Source: a halophilic archaeon J07HX64
Lineage (GTDB): Archaea > Halobacteriota > Halobacteria > Halobacteriales > Haloarculaceae
DNA length: 6,843 bases
Assembly (NCBI GenBank): GCA_000416085.1
Contig: KE356579.1
Coordinates: 325,118-331,960 of the forward strand
Direction: 5' to 3'
The notes under the pieces: model-generated
Told to the model about the DNA's origin: nothing
Database searches by the model: none
Seen by the model: only the letters and a program-made list of their open reading frames with translations
Shown: one piece after another, positions 1 to 6,843 of the stretch
Layout: each line of letters begins with the position of its first letter
How positions within the stretch are numbered: position 1 is the stretch's first letter
Program-made: the position numbers and the translations under genes

Positions 1-514
<514 letters not shown>

Positions 515-520
515 CAGACC

Positions 521-544
521 GGGACCCGACGTTCAGTCGGGCCC
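521..544 (+). other. 16S trailer hairpin
   Basis: Directly after the 16S 3' end, GGG-A-CCCGAC (521-530) pairs with GTCGGGCCC (536-544) around the loop GTTCA, nine pairs with one bulged A. It may be part of the 16S precursor fold, but the matching 5' flank lies outside the window. Confidence 0.5.
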
Positions 545-617
545 ACAACGGAGGCATCGGGCACACGGAACCAACCGGGCACCCATGAACTACCAGGGCT
601 AACACTGTACGGCGGAC

Positions 618-689
618 GGGCCCATAGCTCAGCGGCAGAGCGCCGCCTTTGCAAGGCGGAGGCCCTGGGTTCAAATCCCAGTGGGTCCA
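618..689 (+). tRNA. tRNA-Ala (anticodon UGC)
   Basis: A complete cloverleaf of 72 nt in the 16S-23S spacer, the usual place for tRNA-Ala in euryarchaeal rRNA operons. Acceptor stem 618-624 pairs with 682-688 (one G-U), discriminator A689. D stem is 627-630 with 638-641. Anticodon stem is 643-647 with 655-659, with loop TTTGCAA and anticodon TGC at 650-652. The T stem is 665-669 with 677-681, with loop TTCAAAT. No CCA is encoded. There is no intron. The ends would be made by RNase P and tRNase Z from the common rRNA transcript. Confidence 0.98.
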
Positions 690-692
690 TAG

Positions 693-752
693 TCCGTATC
701 CGGTCGAAGTCGTGTCCCTTATATGGGACACTCGCCTCATACCGGATACGGA
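693..752 (+). other. strong inverted repeat in the tRNA-Ala/23S spacer
   Basis: TCCGTATCCGGT (693-704) pairs perfectly with ACCGGATACGGA (741-752). Nested inside, GTGTCCC (712-718) pairs with GGGACAC (725-731) around the loop TTATAT. This gives a 12-pair outer and a 7-pair inner helix immediately 3' of the tRNA. The role is unknown. It could insulate tRNA-Ala from the 23S excision stem. The loop also resembles an archaeal TATA box, so an internal promoter is possible but unsupported. Confidence 0.65.
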
Positions 753-796
753 GGACCGATGCACCATCCCGTGCAAGCGCGGATGGGAAGGGTCGA

Positions 797-824
797 TACA
801 TGCACCCCACCACCGGGGCGTGTA
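797..824 (+). other. spacer hairpin upstream of the 23S processing stem
   Basis: TACATG (797-802) and CCCC (805-808) pair with GGGG (815-818) and CGTGTA (819-824). The loop is ACCACC and there is a two-base CA bulge, ten pairs including one G-U. It lies between tRNA-Ala and the 23S excision stem. No function can be assigned. Confidence 0.4.
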
Positions 825-837
825 CATGACACCGTGT

Positions 838-880
838 GTACGTGCGATCCAGGCGTCCACTGGACTCGTTTCACCGAGTC
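838..880 (+). other. left arm of the 23S precursor stem with BHB motif
   Basis: This arm pairs with 4497-4539. The helix 838-852 (15 pairs with 4525-4539) is followed by a central four-pair helix GCGT (853-856) with GCGC (4518-4521). The three-base bulge CCA (857-859) then faces the three-base bulge AAT (4522-4524) on the other strand. The helix 860-873 follows (14 pairs with 4504-4517), and after a C-C mismatch CGAGTC (875-880) pairs with 4497-4502. Two three-base bulges separated by four pairs is the canonical bulge-helix-bulge substrate of the archaeal splicing endonuclease. The usual cleavage point would be between bulge bases 2 and 3, after 858. A further five pairs (832-836 with 4541-4545) extend the stem beyond one mismatch. 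Confidence 0.9.
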
Positions 881-2817
881 ACTCAGTGGCTGCTATGCCG
901 CCTGGTGAATGGCTCGGCTCGGAAGCCGATGAAGGACGTGCCAAGCTGCGATAAGCTCGAGGGACCCGCAAGGAGGGGAAGAACTCGAGATATCCGAATG
1001 GGAATCCCCACCGCAATTGCTTCGCGCAATGGGGAACGCCCCGAACTGAAACATCTTAGTAGGGGCAGGAAGAGAAAGCGCAATGCGATGTCGTTACTAA
1101 CTGCGGGTGAACGCGACACAGCCCAAACCGAAGCTCTCACGAGCAATGTGGTGCACGGGCTGACAATAATCGTCCGAACGCCGTCGTGAAGTCCCCTGAA
1201 ATGGGGCGCGAAACAGGGTGACAGCCCCGTATCGACGACAAGTACGACGTGTGTCAGTTCCAGAGTAGCGTGGGTTGGAAATCCTACGTGAACATGGCAG
1301 GCATCGACTGCCAAGGCTAAACACTCTCCGAGACCGATAGTGAACAAGTAGCGCGAGCGAACGCTGAAAAGTACCCTCCAACGGGAGGTGAAATAGGGCC
1401 TGAAATCAGGTGGCGATCGAGCGATGGGGCACAAAAGGTCCCGTGGAAAACGACAGTAGCGCGAGCTACCAGTAGGACCCACGGGAAGCCGCTGTTCCAT
1501 CGTACGTTTTGAAAAACGGACCAGGGAGTGTGTTTGCATGGCGAGCCTAACCCGTCTACCGGGGGAGGCACAGGGAAACCAACATGGCCGCAACGCTTTG
1601 CGTGAGGGCCGCCGTGTTCAAGCGCGGGGAGTCATGCGGACACGACCCGAATCCGGACGATCTATGCGTGGGCAAGGTGAAGCATGGCGAAAGCCATGTG
1701 GAAGCCTGTTAGGGCTGGTGTCTTACAATACCCTCCCGTGACCTGCGCATAGGGGTGAAAGGCCCATCGAGTCCGGCAACAGCTGGTTCCGACCGAAACA
1801 TGTCGAAGCATGACCTCCGCCGAGGTAGTCTGTGAGGTAGAGTGACTGATTATCGTGTCCGCCCTCGAGAGAGGTCGGCTCGGTTGTCAAACTCCGAACT
1901 CACAGACGCTGTCGACGCGGGGAGTCCGGTGCGCGGGGTAAGCCTGTGTACCATAAGGGAGACAACCCAGCGCCGGGTTAAGGTCCCAAAGTGTGGATTA
2001 AGTGCAATCGAAGGTGGTCCCGAGCCCCAGACAGCCGGGAGGTGAGCTTAGAAGCAGCTACCCTCTAAGAAAAGCGTAATAGCTTACCGGCCGAGGTTCG
2101 GGGCGCCCAAAATTATCGGGGCTCAAATCCACCACCGAAACCTGGCCATGCCCGTGACAGGGCAGTTGCGTAGGTCGGCGCTCCGCGTGGGCGGAAGCAC
2201 GGGCGAGAGCTCGCGTGGACCACGCGGAGACGAAAATCCTGGTCGTAGTAGCAGCGAAAGTCGGGTGTGAATCCCGACGGCCGAAAGAGCAAGGGTTCCT
2301 CGGCACTGTTCGTCAACCGAGGGTTAGCCGGTCCTAAGAGACATCGCAACTCGAATGTCTCAAAAGGGAAACTGGTTAATATTCCAGTGCCATCATACAA
2401 CAGAAGCCAACGCCCCGGGGTCGACCGAACCGGGCACTCGCCCGGTCGAACTGTCCAAGTTCGTGGAAGCCGTAACGGCACGAAGCGGACGAACGGCAGG
2501 ATAGCGAAAGTCGGTTCAACCTGGGGCCCGTGAAAAGGCGAGTATGATGTCCGTACCGAGATCCGACACAGGTGCCCATGGCGGCGAAAGCCTAGGCCTG
2601 TCGGGAACAACCGACGTTAGGGAATTCGGCAAGTTAGTCCCGTACCTTCGGAAGAAGGGATGCCTGCTCGGGAAACGAGCAGGTCGCAGTGACTCGGACG
2701 CTCCGACTGTCTAATAACAACATAGGTGACCGCAAATCCGCAAGGACTCGTACGGTCACTGAATCCTGCCCAGTGCGGGTATCTGAACACCTAGTACAAT
2801 AGGACGAAGGACCCGTT

Positions 2818-3533
<716 letters not shown>

Positions 3534-3652
3534 AGCGTAGTACCTTGCCGCTTTAGTAGCGGCTTGCATGAATGGATGAACGAGAGCGTCACTGTCCCAA
3601 CGTTGGGCCCGGTGAACCGTACTTTCCAGTGCGGAGTCTGGAGACTCCCAGG

Positions 3653-3684
<32 letters not shown>

Positions 3685-4020
3685 AGCTGTCGCTGAGACG
3701 TGGTCGCTGATGTGCAGGGTAGGTAGGAGTCGTTACCGAGGCCCGTGCGCCAGCACGGCGCCCAGACACACATGAAACACTACCCGTCAGTGACTGCGAC
3801 TCTCACTCCGGGAGGAGTACACCGGTAGCTGGGCAGTTTGACTGGGGCGGTACGCGCTTGAAAAGATATCGAGCGCGCCCCAAGGCCATCTCAGCCGAGT
3901 CGGAAACTCGGCGTAGAGCGCAAGAGCAAAAGATGGCTTGACAGTGTTCTTCCCAACGAGGAACGCTGACGCGAAAGCGTGGTCTAGCGAACTTATCAGC
4001 CCGCTTGATGCGGGCGATAA

Positions 4021-4053
<33 letters not shown>

Positions 4054-4135
4054 CGTCACCCGCAAGAGCACATATCGACCGGGTGGCTTGCTACCTCGAT
4101 GTCGGTTCCCTCCATCCTGCCCGTGCAGAAGCGGG

Positions 4136-4166
<31 letters not shown>

Positions 4167-4167
4167 G

Positions 4168-4204
<37 letters not shown>

Positions 4205-4496
4205 CTGCTATCTACTGGGAGTGTTTTGGTGCCTGACGGGAACGCCCGTATAGTACGAGAGGAACTACGGGTGGTGGCCACTGGTGTACCGGTCGTCCGG
4301 AAGGGCGTTGCCGGGCAGCTACGCCACACGGGGTAACGGCTGAACGCATCTAAGCCGGAAACCCACCTGGAAAAGAGGCACCGCTTTAGACCACTCGTAC
4401 AAGACGAGGTCGATAGACTCGGGGTGTACGTACCGAGGCAACGAGGTATTCAGCCCGCGAGCACTAATTGGTCGAAGCCACCAATCTTTCCGCATT

Positions 4497-4539
4497 GACT
4501 CGCTGAAACGAGTCCAGGCGCAATCTGGATCGCACGTAC
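4497..4539 (+). other. right arm of the 23S precursor stem with BHB motif
   Basis: Partner of 838-880. In order it holds GACTCG (4497-4502), the 14-base helix 4504-4517, the central helix GCGC (4518-4521), the bulge AAT (4522-4524) and the 15-base helix 4525-4539. Expected cleavage by the archaeal splicing endonuclease is after 4523. With the left cut after 858 this would release pre-23S RNA, which in archaea is commonly ligated to a circle before the ends are trimmed. Confidence 0.9.
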
Positions 4540-4569
4540 TCACGGTCGACGGCCACTACACATCGGCAC

Positions 4570-4653
4570 ACCGACGACGGTACCTCGACTCACCGGTCGA
4601 GGACCGGAACAGAACCGTTCCGGTGTATCGCGGTTCGACTCCGCGAGTCGGCA
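4570..4653 (+). other. tRNA-like cloverleaf directly upstream of 5S rRNA
   Basis: Four helices in cloverleaf order. The acceptor-like stem is CCGAC 4571-4575 with GTCGG 4647-4651. The D-like arm is CCTCGAC 4583-4589 with 4596-4602. The anticodon-like arm is CCGGAAC 4604-4610 with 4617-4623. A five-base variable region TGTAT follows, then a perfect T arm CGCGG 4629-4633 with 4641-4645 around TTCGACT. A4653 occupies the discriminator position and the next base, T4654, starts 5S. It is not a working tRNA: the second and third arms have 6-base loops, the 5' linker is 7 bases, and acceptor pairs 1 and 7 are mismatched. In Haloferax volcanii tRNase Z was reported to make the 5S 5' end in vitro using a mini-tRNA upstream of 5S; this element fits that role. 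Confidence 0.82.
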
Positions 4654-4775
4654 TTAAGGCGGCCATAGCGGCGGGGTTACACCCGTACCCATCCCGAACA
4701 CGGAAGTTAAGCCCGCCAGCGTTTCGGCGAGTACTGGAGTACGAGAGTCTCTGGGAAACCCGGTTCGCCGCCTCC
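4654..4775 (+). rRNA. rrf: 5S ribosomal RNA
   Basis: 122 nt, the haloarchaeal 5S length. Helix I pairs GGCGGC (4658-4663) with GCCGCC (4767-4772). The conserved core CCCATCCCGAACACGGAAGT (4688-4707) and the segment TCTCTGGGAAACCCGG (4748-4763) are present. The 5' end is set by the tRNA-like element that ends at 4653; the 3' end is by analogy with Haloarcula 5S. No tRNA gene follows, although a tRNA-Cys after 5S is common in haloarchaeal operons. Confidence 0.97.
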
Positions 4776-4795
4776 ACTCTTACCGTATTCTCACC

Positions 4796-4821
4796 CGGAG
4801 TGGCGACAGTTCGCCGCTCCG
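4796..4821 (+). terminator. hairpin after 5S, possible terminator or processing stem
   Basis: CGGAGTGGCGA (4796-4806) pairs with TCGCCGCTCCG (4811-4821), eleven pairs with one G-U, around the loop CAGT. It starts 20 bases after 5S, behind the T/C-rich CTCTTACCGTATTCTC (4777-4792). There is no T run after it, and archaeal termination usually needs only a T tract, so it may instead protect or define the transcript 3' end. Confidence 0.4.
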
Positions 4822-5099
4822 TATTACAGCCCCGACGAGTGGTAACGCTCTGTTGTCTCGATTACGTGTTAGGCGGACGACACAACAACACTCCTATCGA
4901 GCCGATTCGCATCACACGTGCCACGACACTACCGATGACGACACCAGTGATCACACCAGCTCAGGAGTGGCAACACCACACTATCGAGTCCCGGAGTAGT
5001 CTCCGCGGGTGGGCGCGACACCCTGTTGGATAGTCATCTGATGGGCATACACCGACGCACACGGAGAGGGACAACACAGAGCAGAAAAGAAACACAGCT

Positions 5100-5106
5100 A
5101 AAAAAA
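5100..5106 (-). terminator. oligo-T terminator for the leftward genes
   Basis: Seven A on the + strand are seven T on the - strand, within a T/C-rich context, starting 76 bases after the stop codon of the leftward gene that ends at 5183. A T run in a pyrimidine-rich region is the normal archaeal intrinsic terminator. It would also stop transcription running toward the rRNA operon. Confidence 0.55.
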
Positions 5107-5182
5107 GAGGAGTGTGGAAAGAGAGAGGATGATAAGGGGGAACCAACAGAAGTGTACGACACGTTGTACCGGACTGTGTCGT

Positions 5183-5563
5183 TCAGTCGTTGTTGGTCGT
5201 CACAGAGGACGGGCCGGTGGAGTGGCTCTGCTGTGGCTGACGGGCAACCTCCTCGTCCTCGTAGCCGTGTCGGGTCTCACAAACAGTGTACACGAACTCG
5301 TAGTCACCCTCGCCGGAGTGGTCCTTGACGGCGATGCGGTCGGTCGTTCGATAGCCACGAGCGGCGGCCACTCGACCGGTGAGAGTCGTCGCTCGATACA
5401 ACCGTCCCGTCGGTATCCACTTCTCGTGGTACGTGTTGTTTTTCGGTTGTGCCCACACTGGCGGACAGTTTCTTACAGACACCGGAACCCGGACAACAAT
5501 CCGGTGGATTACCGGCCACAGACCCACGAACTCCCAACGAAGCCGATGGTGTCCGTTGTACAA
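5183..5563 (-). CDS. small hypothetical protein, start uncertain
   Basis: An open frame of 126 residues whose family I do not recognise. From about residue 48 (EKWIPTGRLYRATTLTGR) onward the codons are strongly G/C-ending and the product reads like a small basic-acidic haloarchaeal protein, with HSGEGDYEFVYTV (99-111) as the most regular stretch. It has no signal peptide, membrane segment or metal-binding motif. The last 15 residues are rich in S, T, Q and N. The ATG at 5563 gives the longest form, but residues 1-35 have weaker codon bias, and a GTG at 5458 would give a 91-residue protein. No TATA box or ribosome binding site decides between them. It lies downstream of, and in the same direction as, the MetE-like gene with a 108-base gap, so co-transcription is possible. 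The + strand frame opposite is judged an antisense shadow. Confidence 0.5.
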   Translation of the reverse strand: MYNGHHRLRWEFVGLWPVIHRIVVRVPVSVRNCPPVWAQPKNNTYHEKWIPTGRLYRATTLTGRVAAARGYRTTDRIAVKDHSGEGDYEFVYTVCETRHGYEDEEVARQPQQSHSTGPSSVTTNND

Positions 5564-5671
5564 CTGCTCACGGAACTGCCGGGGTCGACACTGTCGATCG
5601 TGGCCAGTTCGGGGAGTTGTCCGGCAGTGTCAGATCCCCGGGTCTGTGTGTCCGGAACCAGTTGGGACCGC

Positions 5672-6802
5672 TCAGCGCAGTCGCTCCGAGGCGAGTTCGG
5701 CGCCCTCGACGAGCGTTTCGAGTTTCTTCCAGACCAGCGACGGGTGGACGACGTTGGCGCCGTCGACGACAGTTGCGAACCCGCAGTCGGTGCCGGCGAC
5801 GACCCGATTGGGGTTGCCGACAGCGTCGACGAACCGTTCGAGTCGCTCGGCGACAACCTCCGGATGCTCGACGATGTTCGTCTTGACGTCGATGACCCCA
5901 GGGATGAGCCGCCAGCCGTCCGGTAGCGGGTACTCCTCGAAGGTGCGGTACTCGTGGGCGTGTCGCGGGTTCGCCCCCTCGATGACCAGCCCGCCGATGT
6001 CGGCCTCGTAGAACAGGTCGACCAGTTCCCCGAGCTCCACGTCGTGGTGGTGGGGGCCAGGGTAGTTCCCCCAACAGGCGTGCAGCCGGATCTGTTCGTC
6101 CGGAACCCCTGCGACCGCCCGGTTCAGCGCCTCGATGTAGGTCCGCACGCGTTCGCGGAACTGCCCGACCGACTCCTCCCGGTAGGTGAGTGTAAATCCC
6201 GCGAGCAGGTCGGGTGCGTCGACCTGTAGTGTCGCACCCGTCTCCGCGACGAGCTCGTACTCGGTGGCCAGCGCCTCCGCGAGGTCGAACACGTACTCCC
6301 GGCGCGAACTGTGGTGGGCCGTCTCGGTAAAGCGCAACACGGCACCCGGAGACGGCACCGTGTGGAACCGGCCCGCGAACGAGGCCCCTGTTTGCTCCGT
6401 TGCGTCCTCGAAGCGTCCGAGTTCACGCCGGAGGTCCGTCTCACCGACGTAGGACAGGTCGTCGACAGCGACCGGCCCACCGATGTTCTCGGACTCGCCG
6501 AGCACCCGCTCGCCGTACTCGGGAAACGCCTCGAGATCAGTCGGCCAGTCCCGCTCGACGACCCCCTCGCCGAACCCGGAGAGACGGCCGGTGACGTCCA
6601 CGGCGTACGAGACGCGGCTCTGCTCGCCGTCGTTGGCGATGTCGATACCAACCTCGGCCTGCCGGCGGACCACCTCGCGGATCGCCTCGCTCACCGCAGT
6701 CTCGAACGCCTCGCCCCTGTCCGACCCGGCCAGCAACGCCTCGAGATGCGCCGGCCGCGGCAAGCTCCCGGTGTGTGTTGTCTGAATCGGTTGCTCGGCC
6801 AT
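5672..6802 (-). CDS. cobalamin-independent methionine synthase (MetE C-terminal/YxjG-like) family protein
   Basis: 376 residues, a full-length single-domain member of the MetE C-terminal family (TIM barrel, Zn-dependent methyl transfer to a thiol, cytoplasmic). Visible signatures are the N-terminal TTHTGSLPRP (8-17), the strand QVDAPD (193-198) corresponding to the family's Q-x-D-E-P, and the zinc ligands H241 and C243 (HACWGN), E275 (VIEGAN) and C340 (GTDCGF). All four expected ligands are intact, so an active enzyme is likely. The N-terminal half of bacterial MetE is absent, as is normal in archaea, where methyl donors other than polyglutamyl folate are used. The methyl donor and acceptor cannot be told from sequence: methionine synthesis is the family default, but the THTGSLPRP form also occurs in YxjG/YxjH-like enzymes and epoxyalkane:coenzyme M transferases. 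The ATG at 6802 gives a normal N-terminus; no Shine-Dalgarno is seen, consistent with leaderless translation. Confidence 0.92.
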   Translation of the reverse strand: MAEQPIQTTHTGSLPRPAHLEALLAGSDRGEAFETAVSEAIREVVRRQAEVGIDIANDGEQSRVSYAVDVTGRLSGFGEGVVERDWPTDLEAFPEYGERVLGESENIGGPVAVDDLSYVGETDLRRELGRFEDATEQTGASFAGRFHTVPSPGAVLRFTETAHHSSRREYVFDLAEALATEYELVAETGATLQVDAPDLLAGFTLTYREESVGQFRERVRTYIEALNRAVAGVPDEQIRLHACWGNYPGPHHHDVELGELVDLFYEADIGGLVIEGANPRHAHEYRTFEEYPLPDGWRLIPGVIDVKTNIVEHPEVVAERLERFVDAVGNPNRVVAGTDCGFATVVDGANVVHPSLVWKKLETLVEGAELASERLR

Positions 6803-6827
6803 CAGACTGGTCTCCGACCCCCGCCCA

Positions 6828-6834
6828 CTAGTAC
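6828..6834 (-). promoter_or_regulatory. weak TATA-like element upstream of the MetE-like gene
   Basis: TACTAGT on the - strand is centred about 29 bases upstream of the ATG at 6802, the distance expected for a TATA box of a leaderless archaeal transcript. The match to the haloarchaeal consensus is poor and the window ends just beyond it. Confidence 0.25.
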
Positions 6835-6843
6835 GTGTCGACA

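Larger units (their letters stand above)
4776..5182. other. gene-free spacer between the rRNA operon and the convergent genes
   Basis: About 400 bases without a convincing gene on either strand. It contains a strong hairpin just after 5S (4796-4821), a second hairpin (TGTTGT 4851-4856 with ACAACA 4882-4887, extended by TCG 4858-4860 with CGA 4878-4880 past a C-C mismatch), and a folded block from 4980 to 5034 closed by ACTATC with GATAGT. An A/G-rich stretch (about 5068-5140) includes the - strand oligo-T tract. The + strand has no long T run, so where rRNA transcription ends is unclear; the nearest T/C-rich bases are 4776-4792. Confidence 0.6.

Noticed and set aside
4570..4653. Functional tRNA gene
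   Set aside because: 6-base loops in the second and third arms, a 7-base linker instead of 2, and mismatches in the acceptor stem; no readable anticodon in a 7-base loop.
4961..5146. 61-codon - strand frame with a hydrophobic stretch
   Set aside because: It contains the oligo-T tract and low-complexity pyrimidine runs, and no coding bias.
4776..5182. tRNA-Cys gene after 5S
   Set aside because: No cloverleaf or T-arm sequence could be found in this spacer.
5114..5926. 270-codon + strand open frame
   Set aside because: It runs antisense across the small leftward gene and into the MetE-like gene; such long antisense frames are typical of GC-rich haloarchaeal genes.
5379..6452. Other frames overlapping the MetE-like gene
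   Set aside because: The MetE-like frame carries all the zinc ligands and family motifs over its full length; the others are arginine-, serine- or proline-rich shadows.

Overview
The window is the 3' part of a haloarchaeal ribosomal RNA operon on the + strand, followed by two ordinary protein genes on the - strand. The rRNA sequences have the archaeal and specifically halobacterial character expected (16S tail, a tRNA-Ala(UGC) in the 16S-23S spacer, a 23S and 5S that read almost like those of Haloarcula). The protein genes use GC-rich third codon positions and acidic residues. Genus cannot be told from this stretch.

Layout: 16S rRNA 3' part (1-514); spacer with tRNA-Ala (618-689) and several strong hairpins; 23S rRNA (886-4483) bracketed by a long inverted repeat that forms an archaeal bulge-helix-bulge (BHB) processing stem (838-880 with 4497-4539); a tRNA-like cloverleaf (4570-4653) directly abutting 5S rRNA (4654-4775); a structured, gene-free spacer (4776-5182); then, reading leftwards, a small hypothetical gene (5183-5563) and a MetE-like, cobalamin-independent methionine synthase family gene (5672-6802).

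The notable element is a 684-nt intron in the 23S gene (2850-3533). Archaeal rRNA introns are normally BHB introns removed by the splicing endonuclease. This one instead folds by eye into a group I ribozyme: a P1 hairpin with U-G at the splice site, P3, P4, P6, P7 with a bulged A, P8, P9, P9.0 and P10, a last exon base U and a last intron base G. No BHB can be drawn at its junctions. It sits after the position matching E. coli 23S U1931, a known group I site in other domains. An I-CreI-type single-motif LAGLIDADG endonuclease (2954-3436) lies in the P6 loop, and its start and end overlap the ribozyme core.

Taken together, one pre-rRNA would be matured by three kinds of chemistry: the BHB endonuclease (23S excision), tRNase Z and RNase P type processing (tRNA-Ala and the tRNA-like element before 5S), and RNA self-splicing (intron). 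All helices were found by reading, not by folding software. Group I introns in archaea have been reported before (Nawrocki, Jones and Eddy, 2018); whether this host and site are already known cannot be decided here.
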